From Gammaproteobacteria bacterium (GTDB taxonomy: Bacteria; Pseudomonadota; Gammaproteobacteria; Burkholderiales; Sulfuricellaceae): 64,000 bases of DNA. Position numbers and translations under genes: made by a program. Of this stretch, positions 1 to 9,885 are shown piece by piece (position 1 is the first letter of the stretch; each line of letters begins with the position of its first letter). The stretch covers positions 1 to 64,000 of the forward strand of contig JAHJGO010000006.1 in NCBI GenBank assembly GCA_018824405.1. The letters run 5' to 3'. Below the pieces are notes generated by a model. It saw nothing but the letters and a program-made list of their open reading frames with translations, did no database searches and had not been told where the DNA came from.

Positions 1-77
1 AATCCATCAACTTCATGCAAACGAACTGCCTGCTCCCGAAATTCAGGGCTGTAAACCCCTCTTGGTAATCGTTCCAT
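1..77 (-). mobile_element. IS3-family transposase OrfA, N-terminal fragment cut by the window edge
   Basis: The minus strand from 77 reads MERLPRGVYSPEFREQAVRL and continues to the window edge. This is the usual start of the helix-turn-helix OrfA protein of IS3-family elements, which binds the IS ends and is joined to the DDE transposase OrfB by frameshifting. A good Shine-Dalgarno sequence (GGAGG) lies about 8 bases before the ATG. Only about 25 codons are inside the window, so whether the rest is intact cannot be told. The IS end should lie a few tens of bases upstream of the ATG, between about 97 and 145. Confidence 0.8.
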
Positions 78-96
78 CTTCGTCCTCCGTTCCCAT

Positions 97-145
97 GATT
101 TTACAGAAACGTTGGACTCCATTTTTTCCAGCCTACCTCACGTTC
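97..145. repeat. Probable terminal region of the IS3-type element
   Basis: Between the OrfA start and the truncated gene at 133-275 lies a short non-coding stretch. On the minus strand it contains a TG-started run (TGGAGTCCAACG, ending near 121) that looks like an IS3-family terminal inverted repeat. A second possible end, TGAGGTAGGC, lies at about 131-140. The exact border cannot be fixed, because the partner repeat is outside the window. Confidence 0.4.
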
Positions 146-275
146 AGTTTTATTATGAACGACCAATCATCTTCGTCGAGTAACTTAACGTAGAAGCCCG
201 ACGGTAGCCCAAGCTTTTTCTCAAAAGCCTTAACGTCTTTAAAGATTGGGTGATCGTCCACGGGAAACCTAACAT
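133..275 (-). pseudogene. Truncated fragment of a conserved hypothetical gene, interrupted at the IS end
   Basis: The minus strand encodes RFPVDDHPIFKDVKAFEKKL and then GLPSGFYVKLLDEDDWSFII, ending in KLN-VR-stop. The segment looks like a real protein: regular composition, and an acidic-aromatic DEDDWSF core that I recall from small hypothetical proteins that continue past this point. Here the frame runs into the IS end and stops within three codons. No ATG or GTG start is in frame upstream; only TTG in the adjacent hairpin is available. I read it as the 5' part of a gene cut by insertion. Its function is unknown. Confidence 0.4.
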
Positions 276-282
276 AAAATAG

Positions 283-322
283 CCATCCTGTTTGATGCAA
301 AATACTGCATCAAATAGGATGG
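283..322. terminator. Strong inverted repeat, probable bidirectional terminator
   Basis: Positions 283-299 and 306-322 form a 17-bp stem with one G-T pair and a 6-base loop. A/T-rich flanks on both sides (aaaata before, aaattatttt after) fit a Rho-independent terminator on either strand. It lies just upstream of the truncated fragment at 133-275, so it may end an unrelated transcript or be part of an older rearrangement junction. From 323 to 487 I see no convincing gene. Confidence 0.5.
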
Positions 323-487
323 CCAAATAAATTATTTTATAATTAATTCTATCAACATCAATCTGTTACCATTTTTTAGTGGGGCCTAACCGCTGTACCA
401 GAAATCACAGCCTACCCAAACCGGCTATATGCAGATGGAATTGAACGCCTTATTGCTCAGCTTAACAAGCCTTGTGACCCCGAAGCA

Positions 488-841
488 TCAGCGCGCGCGT
501 TCGCATGGCACGGCTTCTTCGACCTCATGCGTGTAGAAGAACAGGCGGATCAGCCTGTCGGTCTCGAAATAGCGGAAGCGGGGAGGCAGCGGCGCTTCGG
601 CGTCCTTGACGCCGGGGTTCCACTCGATACCGTGATAGTTGTTTTCCCCTACGGTTAACTTGTAAACTCCGGCTGATTCGCCTGCTGCGCTTGAAGTCGT
701 GTAGTCCTGCTGGCCGCTGAACGTGATCGTGATGCCGTTGCGGCACTGCCACTGGCCTTCCAGCTTGGGCGCCTTGGGCTGATTGATGTCGCAGGCGGCA
801 AGCAGCAGGAGCAGTATCAAGCCAGTCAATTTATTCATCAT
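488..841 (-). CDS. Small predicted lipoprotein
   Basis: A 117-residue protein starting MMNKLTGLILLL. It has a short basic n-region, a leucine-rich hydrophobic stretch and a lipobox ending LLAAC at about residues 15-19, so it should be lipidated on that Cys and held in a membrane. The mature part holds three Cys and Tyr/Phe-rich strands, consistent with a small beta-rich domain, but I recognise no family. The longer TTG start at 847 adds only two residues; the ATG at 841 is preferred. It is divergent from queA, with 43 bases between the starts, so it is probably transcribed alone. Confidence 0.7.
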   Translation of the reverse strand: MMNKLTGLILLLLLAACDINQPKAPKLEGQWQCRNGITITFSGQQDYTTSSAAGESAGVYKLTVGENNYHGIEWNPGVKDAEAPLPPRFRYFETDRLIRLFFYTHEVEEAVPCERAR

Positions 842-884
842 CCTCAACCCCGAACTTTTTTGAAATTAACTTAATTCTAGCCCA

Positions 885-3046
<2,162 letters not shown>

Positions 3047-3086
3047 TAGAATTGCGCCTATTTTTATTTTCAATGATTAATGGAGA

Positions 3087-3416
3087 TTGACCGTGTTCAT
3101 CAGCAACGCTTTCGCCGCCGCACCCGCTCAGGACCCTACTGGAGGCATGATGCAGTTCATACCGCTTATCGTAATTTTCGTGCTGTTCTACTTCATGCTG
3201 ATCCGCCCCCAGATGAAGCGCGCCAAGGAACAGAAGAACATGCTCGAAGCGCTGCAAAAGGGCGATGAAATCATCACCACAGGCGGGCAGCTCGGCAAGG
3301 TCGTGAAGGTCAACGAGAACTATATCAGCGTGGAAATCGCCGAAAATGTCGTGGTCAACGTGCAGAAAGCCGCCATCACCACCCTGCTGCCAAAAGGCAC
3401 GATCAAGAACATCTAG
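3087..3416 (+). CDS. yajC: Sec translocon accessory subunit YajC
   Basis: A 109-residue single-span inner-membrane protein that associates with SecDF and the SecYEG translocon. The membrane helix is at about residues 19-40 (FIPLIVIFVLFYFMLIRPQ), followed by the family signature RPQMKRAKEQKNMLEAL and the GDEIITTGGQLGKVVKV block. Length is normal for the family. It sits 40 bases after tgt and 72 before secD, in the expected position. Confidence 0.97.
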   Translation: MTVFISNAFAAAPAQDPTGGMMQFIPLIVIFVLFYFMLIRPQMKRAKEQKNMLEALQKGDEIITTGGQLGKVVKVNENYISVEIAENVVVNVQKAAITTLLPKGTIKNI

Positions 3417-3447
3417 CAAGCGGTAATGGGGAATAGGTAAATCATTA

Positions 3448-3475
3448 CCCATTCCCCATTCCCCATCACCCATCA
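3448..3475 (+). repeat. Tandem heptamer array in the yajC-secD gap
   Basis: Four consecutive 7-base units read CCCATTC, CCCATTC, CCCATCA, CCCATCA. Part of the array is complementary to TAATGGGGAATAGG just upstream (about 3424-3437), so the gap could also form a hairpin. Its role is unknown; it lies directly before the secD start. Confidence 0.6.
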
Positions 3476-3488
3476 CGGAATCTGATCC

Positions 3489-5306
3489 ATGAACCGCTAC
3501 CCCCTGTGGAAAAACATCCTCGTTGCAGTCACGCTGCTGCTGGGACTGCTCTACACCCTGCCCAACTTCTTCGGCGAAATGCCGGCCGTCCAGATCTCGT
3601 CAGCCCGTTCCACGGTCAAGGTGGACACATCCACGCTGAAAAAGGTGGAAGAGGCCTTGAGCCAGAACAAGATCGCGTCCCAGGGAACCACGCTGGATGC
3701 ATCCAGCATCAAGGTTCGCTTTGCAGACACCGACACCCAGCTGAAAGCCAAGGATGTGCTGCAAAACAGCCTGGGCAACAACTACGTGGTCGCACTCAAT
3801 CTCATTTCCAGCTCGCCGGGCTGGCTCTCCAAACTGGGCGCGCTGCCCATGTATCTGGGCCTGGATCTGCGCGGCGGCGTGCACTTCCTGCTCGAAGTGG
3901 ACATGAAAGCCGCCCTGGTCAAGACCATGGAGCGCTATACCGGCGACATCCGCAGCGCGCTGCGCGAAAAGAAAATCGCCTACGCCGGCATCAGCCGCCA
4001 GCCCGACCAGACCATTCAGGTCAAATTCCGCGATGCCGAAACGCGCGGCAAGGCAGCCAACGAACTGCTCAAAAACATGCCCGATCTGACTCTGAATGAA
4101 ACAGAAGAGGGCGGCGAATTCAGGATTATTGCCAGTCTGAACCCGCAGGCGCAAAAGCGCAGCCAGGAATTCGCTCTGCAACAGAACATCACCACCCTGC
4201 GCAACCGCGTCAACGAGCTCGGCGTGGCAGAACCCATCATCCAGCAGCAGGGCGCGGAACGTATCGTGGTGCAGTTGCCCGGCGTGCAGGACACCGCCAA
4301 GGCCAAGGAAATCCTCGGTCGTACCGCCACCCTGGAAATCCGCATGGTGGACGAGGAGCACGACGTCAACGCCGCGCTTCAGGGTCAGATCCCTTTCGGC
4401 ACCGAGTTGTATCATGAGCGCAAAGGCGGGCCCATGCTGGTCAAGAAACAGGTCGTGCTGACCGGCGAATACATCAGCGATGCCGCGCCCGGCTTCGATC
4501 AGCAAACCAGCGAACCGGTGGTGCATATCTCCCTCGACGGTCGCGGCGCACGGATCTTCCGCGACACCACGCGCGAGAACGTGGGCAAGCGCATGGCCAT
4601 CCTGCTGATTGAAAAAGGGCAGGCGGAAGTCATTACCGCCCCGGTGATCCGCGAAGAAATCGGTGGCGGTCGGGTCCAGATCAGCGGCGCCATGACCACC
4701 CAGGAAGCCAACGATGTCTCCCTGCTGCTGCGCGCCGGCGCACTGGCGGCCCCGATGGAAATCATCGAGGAACGCACCGTCGGGCCCAGCATGGGCGCAG
4801 AGAATATTGCCAAGGGCTTCAATTCGAACATCTATGGCTTCATTGCCATCGCCGTGTTCATGATCATTTACTACCGCTTCTTCGGCACGATTTCAACCAT
4901 CGCCCTGAGCGCCAACCTGCTGTTCCTGGTGGCCCTGCTGTCGCTGCTTCAGGCCACGCTGACCCTGCCAGGCATGGCGGCCATCGCGCTCACCATCGGC
5001 ATGGCGATCGACGCCAACGTGCTGATCAACGAGCGCATCCGCGAGGAGCTGCGCAACGGCTCTTCGCCGCAGGCGGCCATCTATGCTGGTTACGAACGCG
5101 CTTTCGACACCATTCTGGACTCCAACATCACCACCTTCATTGCCGGCGTGGCCCTGTTCTGGCTCGGTTCAGGCCCGGTGCGGGGTTTTGCGGTGGTATT
5201 GTGCCTCGGTATTCTGACCTCGATTTTCAGCGCGGTGGTGGTTTCGCGCAGCCTGGTCAACCTGAGCTATGGCCGCAAGGCAAGACTGGATAAAGTTTCG
5301 ATCTAA
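3489..5306 (+). CDS. secD: Protein translocase subunit SecD
   Basis: A 605-residue inner-membrane protein that with SecF uses the proton gradient to pull exported proteins through the Sec channel. It has an N-terminal membrane helix (residues 9-25) and a large periplasmic P1 region after YLGLDLRGGVHFLLEVD. The C-terminal bundle of five helices begins near NIYGFIAIAVFMIIYYRFF and carries the RND motif AIDANVLINERIREELR with its essential aspartate. Length agrees with other proteobacterial SecD proteins. The start ATG follows a weak ribosome site after the heptamer repeat. Confidence 0.98.
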   Translation: MNRYPLWKNILVAVTLLLGLLYTLPNFFGEMPAVQISSARSTVKVDTSTLKKVEEALSQNKIASQGTTLDASSIKVRFADTDTQLKAKDVLQNSLGNNYVVALNLISSSPGWLSKLGALPMYLGLDLRGGVHFLLEVDMKAALVKTMERYTGDIRSALREKKIAYAGISRQPDQTIQVKFRDAETRGKAANELLKNMPDLTLNETEEGGEFRIIASLNPQAQKRSQEFALQQNITTLRNRVNELGVAEPIIQQQGAERIVVQLPGVQDTAKAKEILGRTATLEIRMVDEEHDVNAALQGQIPFGTELYHERKGGPMLVKKQVVLTGEYISDAAPGFDQQTSEPVVHISLDGRGARIFRDTTRENVGKRMAILLIEKGQAEVITAPVIREEIGGGRVQISGAMTTQEANDVSLLLRAGALAAPMEIIEERTVGPSMGAENIAKGFNSNIYGFIAIAVFMIIYYRFFGTISTIALSANLLFLVALLSLLQATLTLPGMAAIALTIGMAIDANVLINERIREELRNGSSPQAAIYAGYERAFDTILDSNITTFIAGVALFWLGSGPVRGFAVVLCLGILTSIFSAVVVSRSLVNLSYGRKARLDKVSI

Positions 5307-5323
5307 CAAACGCCTTTCACGTT

Positions 5324-5388
5324 CGCCCCCTCTCCAGCTGTTGCCTGAGCGTAGCCGAAGGCAGGGAGAGGGTTGGGGAGAGGGTGAC
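5324..5388 (+). repeat. REP-like palindromic intergenic repeat between secD and secF
   Basis: The gap holds a pyrimidine-rich block (GCCCCCTCTCCAGC), an internal GCCTGAGCGTAGCCGAAGGC stem-loop and a purine-rich block (GGGAGAGGGTTGGGGAGAGGG). The outer CCCTCTCC and GGAGAGGG pair, so the whole forms a hairpin. This architecture is common for dispersed extragenic repeats in proteobacteria. It ends about 12 bases before the secF region and could change the SecD:SecF ratio by attenuating or stabilising the mRNA. Confidence 0.6.
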
Positions 5389-5404
5389 AATTTAAGGATT
5401 CAAC

Positions 5405-6346
5405 ATGCTGGAATTTTTCAACATCAAGCGCGACATCCCGTTCATGAGCTATGCCCGGGTTACCACGCTGATCTCGCTGGTGACTTTCATCCTGGCAGTG
5501 GCCGCGCTCGGCTTCAAGGGTCTCAATCTGGGCGTGGATTTCACTGGCGGCACAGTGATGGAAATCACCTACCCGCAACCTGCGGAAGTACCGAAAATCC
5601 GCGATACGCTGGAAAAAATGGGCCTGAAAGACGCAGCGGTGCAAACCTTCGGCACCTCGCACGATGTCCTGATCCGCCTGCCGGCCAAGCCCGAACTCAG
5701 CAGCGCCAAGCTGTCCGATCAGGTTTTACAGGCACTGATCGCTGCAGACGCCAGCGTCAAACTGCAGCGCGTCGAATTTGTCGGTCCGCAGGTGGGCCAG
5801 GAACTGTATGAAAGCGGTGCCCTGGCTCTGCTGGTGGTGTGTATCGGCATTATGGCCTACCTCGCCATACGCTTCGAATGGCGCTTCGCCGTGGCTGCCA
5901 TCATCGCCAACATGCACGACATCGTGATCATCCTCGGCTTCTTCGCCTTTTTCCAGTGGGACTTTTCCCTGACCGTGCTGGCCGCGGTACTGGCGATCCT
6001 GGGTTATTCGGTGAACGAATCGGTGGTGGTGTTCGACAGGATTCGCGAAAATTTCCGCAAGATGCGTAAGGCCAGCGTGCCCGAAGTGATCGACAACGCC
6101 ATCACCCGCACCATGTCGCGCACCATCATCACCCACTTCAGCACCCAGCTGATGGTGCTGGCCATGCTGTTCTTCGGTGGCGAAGCCCTGCACTATTTTG
6201 CCCTGGCACTGACTATCGGCATCCTGTTCGGGATTTACTCTTCGGTGCTGGTCGCCAGCCCGATCGTGCTGTGGCTGGGCGTTTCACGCGAACAATTCAT
6301 CAAGCCGGAGAAGAAGGAAGGCGAAGAAGCCGAAGTTCTGCCTTGA
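5405..6346 (+). CDS. secF: Protein translocase subunit SecF
   Basis: A 313-residue partner of SecD with six predicted membrane helices. After the first helix comes the conserved GVDFTGGTVMEITYP block. The C-terminal RND core carries LGYSVNESVVVFDRIREN and the ITRTMSRTIITHFSTQLMVL segment. Length is standard for stand-alone SecF. The charged tail EKKEGEEAEVLP is poorly conserved in the family. It is cotranscribed with secD across a REP-like spacer. No strong terminator is visible in 6347-6471. Confidence 0.98.
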   Translation: MLEFFNIKRDIPFMSYARVTTLISLVTFILAVAALGFKGLNLGVDFTGGTVMEITYPQPAEVPKIRDTLEKMGLKDAAVQTFGTSHDVLIRLPAKPELSSAKLSDQVLQALIAADASVKLQRVEFVGPQVGQELYESGALALLVVCIGIMAYLAIRFEWRFAVAAIIANMHDIVIILGFFAFFQWDFSLTVLAAVLAILGYSVNESVVVFDRIRENFRKMRKASVPEVIDNAITRTMSRTIITHFSTQLMVLAMLFFGGEALHYFALALTIGILFGIYSSVLVASPIVLWLGVSREQFIKPEKKEGEEAEVLP

Positions 6347-6471
6347 TCCATAGCGAATGGCGCAGCTTCTTTCCTTCGTTGACGGGTGACGCCCTTCCGG
6401 CTTAGCGCCTTCAAAGTCAGCTTTTTCTGGAAGCTATTTGCGCCGGATGCAAAGCGTGATAGCGTTGCGGC

Positions 6472-8292
6472 ATGGAATTTCTAGCCTACGCTGCGCTCGC
6501 GCTTTTCTTTCTGATCGCCCCCTTGCTGGGCATTTCCGCCTATCTGCGAATGGGCAAGCTGGAAAAAACCCAGCGCGAACGCAACAACGCCCTGAATGCG
6601 CGCCTCTCCGCCCTGGAATCCGAGCTTGAAAGATTAAGGCAGCCTCTGCCGCAGCTGACGCCACAGGAGCCTGAGCCTGCTGTTGAAAATCTTGCCACCC
6701 CCGCCATGGTGGCGGTCAACGCCAGCAAACCTGCTCCAACGCCGCACGCCAGGCAAGAACAAAAAGCGCTCTCCGGCCTCGACCTGGAATCGCTGATCGC
6801 CGGTCACTGGCTGAATCGCATCGGCATCGTCGCCCTGCTGCTGGCAGGCTCTTTTTTCCTCAAATTTGCTTTCGACAACGACTGGATCGGTCCGGCAGGC
6901 CGCGTTGCCATAGGCCTTTTATCAGGCAGCGCGCTGATACTATTCAGCCAGACCCTGCTCAAACGTGGTTACAGCTATTTTTCCGACGGCATTGCCGGGC
7001 TGGGAGCCGGCGTGCTGTATCTGGCGCTCTATGCTGCCCACCAGCTTTATCATCTCGTGCCATCGTGGGCAGCATTTAGCGGCATGGCCATCACTACCGC
7101 CGCCCTGATGGGGCTGGCACTGGGCCGGGATTCGCAGCGCATCGCCTTGCTGGCCCTGGCCGGCGGCTTCCTCACCCCGGCCCTGCTCAGCAGCGGGGTG
7201 GATGCGCAAATCCAGCTCTTCACCTATCTGGCCGTGCTGAACATGGGCCTGCTGTTCCTGGCGCGCCGCCGCGACTGGGATCTGCTGCCGCCGCTGGCAC
7301 TGGCTGCCACCATTGCCTATTACATCGGCTGGCATGAGCAGTTTTACCGCGATGCCACCCACCTGCTGCCCACGCTGGTATTCCTGACCCTGTTCTTTGC
7401 CCTGTTCTCGGCCCTGTCCGTGCTCCAGACCCGCCGTGGCGGGCGTCTCACGGCGCTGCAAATTCTGCTGCTGGTGCTGAATGCCGCCTTCTACCTGATT
7501 GCGCTGGGCGATCTGCTTTACGATCTTCATCGCCCTTACCTGACACTTGCCCTGCTGCTCATTTCCACCGCCTATCTCGGCATGATGCGTCTGGCCCCGC
7601 CCTCGCCTTCGCGCCTGCCGTTTGCTGCAATCGCCCTGACCGCCGCCACGCTGGCCATTCCGGTACAACTGGAAGGCGAGTGGATCGCCATTGCCTGGGC
7701 CATCGAGGGTGCGGCGCTGGCCGGCAGCGGATTCAGGGCCAGCAACACCAGCCTGCGCGGTGCCGGTCTGATTCTGCTGGCCCTGTCTGCCCTGACCCTG
7801 ATCTCCGACCTGCCGGATGGTGGCGCCTTTCTCCTGAATGCCCGCTTCGCCGTCTTTGCCGTGCTGGTGGCCTGCCTGGGCATGTCTGCCGCATGGGCGT
7901 TCAGGACAGAAAATTCGCTCTCCAGCAACGAGCGCCTGGGATTCGCCATGGCAGGCGTTGGCACCAACATTTTTGCTTTATGGGGCCTGTCGCTGGAATT
8001 GTGGGATGTGTTCAGTGCCGGGCTGGAACAGATGCTTTCCCTTTCCCTCTTCTGGGCAGTGTATGCCACGATGCTTATCCTTGTTGGCGTGCGGCGCAAC
8101 ATTCCCGTGCTGCGCTGGCAGGCGCTGGCGCTGTTCGGCCTGCTGGTGGGCAAGGTATTCCTGTATGACCTGTCCCTGCTCGACAAGGCTTATCGCATTG
8201 CATCGTTCTTTGCCCTGGGCACGGTATTGCTGACGGTCTCCTTTTTCTACCAGCGCCGCCAGGGAGCCGAAAAATCCGGGAAGGAATCTTGA
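6472..8292 (+). CDS. DUF2339 family polytopic membrane protein
   Basis: A 606-residue protein with an N-terminal membrane helix and a short coiled-coil (about residues 25-55, KTQRERNNALNARLSALESE). A Pro/Ala-rich linker follows, and then the conserved block LIAGHWLNRIGIVALLLAGSFFLKFAFDNDWIGP that marks DUF2339. The rest is about 18 hydrophobic helices ending KVFLYDLSLLDKAYRIASFFALG, another family signature. Function is not established. The gene overlaps the following DUF3999 gene by four bases; the two families often occur together, so their products probably act as a pair in the envelope. Confidence 0.85.
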   Translation: MEFLAYAALALFFLIAPLLGISAYLRMGKLEKTQRERNNALNARLSALESELERLRQPLPQLTPQEPEPAVENLATPAMVAVNASKPAPTPHARQEQKALSGLDLESLIAGHWLNRIGIVALLLAGSFFLKFAFDNDWIGPAGRVAIGLLSGSALILFSQTLLKRGYSYFSDGIAGLGAGVLYLALYAAHQLYHLVPSWAAFSGMAITTAALMGLALGRDSQRIALLALAGGFLTPALLSSGVDAQIQLFTYLAVLNMGLLFLARRRDWDLLPPLALAATIAYYIGWHEQFYRDATHLLPTLVFLTLFFALFSALSVLQTRRGGRLTALQILLLVLNAAFYLIALGDLLYDLHRPYLTLALLLISTAYLGMMRLAPPSPSRLPFAAIALTAATLAIPVQLEGEWIAIAWAIEGAALAGSGFRASNTSLRGAGLILLALSALTLISDLPDGGAFLLNARFAVFAVLVACLGMSAAWAFRTENSLSSNERLGFAMAGVGTNIFALWGLSLELWDVFSAGLEQMLSLSLFWAVYATMLILVGVRRNIPVLRWQALALFGLLVGKVFLYDLSLLDKAYRIASFFALGTVLLTVSFFYQRRQGAEKSGKES

Positions 8293-9554
8293 TTCGCTGG
8301 CTGCTACTGCTGTTCCTGCCCTTCGGCGTGCAAGCCGCTGAATCGCCGGCCGTCTGGCAGCACTGGCAATATTTCCGTACCGTGCAGCTCCCCGCCACCC
8401 CGTCGGAGTGGGCGCGCATCACGCTGCCACCCGACATTCATGGCCCGGCGCAGCCCAATCTTGCCGATCTGCGCCTGGTCGACCACAACGACAGAGAAAT
8501 TCCCTATCTCCTGCATGCACAGCATGAACAGTGCCAGCGCAGCTGGCGCAGTGTCCCCCTGCTCGATACCGGCTTTACGCCCGGCCAGTACAGCCAGGCG
8601 GTCATCGATAGCGGAAGCGAAGGCGCTTCCCATAATGCGGTCGAAATCACTACTGAGCGGAAAGATTTTTTTACCTGGACAGAAATATCCGCCAGCGATG
8701 ATCGCGTCAACTGGCGTATCGTGCGGGAAAAAGCGCCGTTCTACCGCGTCGAGAGCACCAGGCAGAATGACGGCACGATACTGAATTACCCACTGACCCG
8801 CTCACGCTGGCTGCGCCTGCGCTTCCTGCAGGGAGAAAGTGCGCTGCAGGCCACTAGTGCCCGTATTACCCATGAGATCAGGACGGAGGCTGAGCGCATA
8901 CCGCTTGCCGCTGCATTCGATTCCGTAGTCCCGCACACTGAACATGAAAGCACACTGCAAACCGATCTGGAGCGGATGCTGCCGCCGGTTTCCGGTTTCC
9001 GTTTCGAATCCAGCCAGCAGGAATTTCACCGTGCAGTCAGAGTCAGCAGCAGCGAAGATGGCAAAAACTGGCGCACCATGACTCACGCACACATCTTTCG
9101 CCATGCGGCGGCGGATGATGCAAAGCAACGTGCCCAACTGGAACTCAGCTTCCCTGAAACCCGCGCCAGATTCTGGCGCTTCAGCATTCTCAACCGCAAC
9201 GACCCTGCTCTGCCCGGCCTGCAGGCACAGTTGCTGACCACTCCGCGCCATGTGGTGTTCAGGCCCGAAACGGGACAGGATTACCGCCTGCTCTATGGCA
9301 ACCCGCGCGCCACGCCAGCACAGTACGAACTGGCTCAAGTGTCAAAAGGAACTCAATGGCAAACCGCCCCGATTGCCGCACTGGGAAAGGAAATGAGCAA
9401 TACAGATTATGTCAGCGCAGCGCCATGGAGCGAACGTCATCCCTGGCTGCTTTGGGTAGCGCTGATCTCGGCAGTCGGCGTGCTGGGGTGGATAGCGATC
9501 AATGCGCTACGCCACGGGGATTCCGGGGGGATACAGGATAAGAAAGAGAATTGA
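8289..9554 (+). CDS. DUF3999 family envelope protein
   Basis: A 421-residue protein with a cleavable-looking signal peptide (IRWLLLLFLPFGVQAAES), a long periplasmic part rich in beta-strand sequence, and a C-terminal membrane helix near residues 389-407 (HPWLLWVALISAVGVLGWIAI). The beginning (HWQYFRTVQLP and the DLRLVDHNDREIPYLL block) matches DUF3999. It starts with TTG inside the DUF2339 stop region (four-base overlap), so translation is coupled. No enzyme motif is visible. A periplasmic protein anchored at its C-terminus and working with the DUF2339 protein is the likely reading. Confidence 0.8.
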   Translation: MIRWLLLLFLPFGVQAAESPAVWQHWQYFRTVQLPATPSEWARITLPPDIHGPAQPNLADLRLVDHNDREIPYLLHAQHEQCQRSWRSVPLLDTGFTPGQYSQAVIDSGSEGASHNAVEITTERKDFFTWTEISASDDRVNWRIVREKAPFYRVESTRQNDGTILNYPLTRSRWLRLRFLQGESALQATSARITHEIRTEAERIPLAAAFDSVVPHTEHESTLQTDLERMLPPVSGFRFESSQQEFHRAVRVSSSEDGKNWRTMTHAHIFRHAAADDAKQRAQLELSFPETRARFWRFSILNRNDPALPGLQAQLLTTPRHVVFRPETGQDYRLLYGNPRATPAQYELAQVSKGTQWQTAPIAALGKEMSNTDYVSAAPWSERHPWLLWVALISAVGVLGWIAINALRHGDSGGIQDKKEN

Positions 9555-9585
9555 AAAGGGCAGGCGGAATTCCCTGCCCCTGATA

Positions 9586-9792
9586 TCAAGCGGTGGTGTT
9601 GATGTTCTGACCCAGATTGGGAGGCAGATTATTCGTGGTTTTCTCTGGCTGCGGCACGGAATTGATCAATTGTTGTGCGTTCTGCGCCTCGGCCTGCAGC
9701 GCCTTCTTGAGCACCGATACGCCAACCGCATCACCCGTAGCCTGACCGGCCATGGATGCCAGCGCCGTACTCGTATTCATGTTTACATTCAT
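9586..9792 (-). CDS. YjfB-like putative motility protein
   Basis: A 68-residue protein beginning MNVNMNTSTALASMAGQ and ending NLPPNLGQNINTTA. The central VSVLKKALQAEAQNAQQLIN helix and the C-terminal NLPPxLGxxxNTTA tail are hallmarks of the YjfB/putative motility family (PF14070). The ATG at 9792 is chosen because GGAGG lies five bases before it. No flagellar or chemotaxis gene is near, so the link to motility is only by family name. It is divergent from oxyR. Confidence 0.75.
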   Translation of the reverse strand: MNVNMNTSTALASMAGQATGDAVGVSVLKKALQAEAQNAQQLINSVPQPEKTTNNLPPNLGQNINTTA

Positions 9793-9885
9793 AACCACCT
9801 CCGCTTTTCAGACAAGCGTTTTGAGTATACGCCGACTTTTTACTGCAGTGCAAACTCGCCTGGCAGATTGGGTTAAGATTCATCC

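Noticed and set aside
386..490. Plus-strand frame reading VPEITAYPNRLYADGIERLI and on into the lipoprotein region
   Set aside because: It begins without a start and runs antisense into a lipoprotein gene with a clear signal and lipobox; no ribosome site. It may be a small gene scrap but I cannot support it.
3600..4526. 308-codon minus-strand frame inside secD
   Set aside because: A shadow frame produced by GC-rich codon use; SecD on the plus strand explains the whole region.
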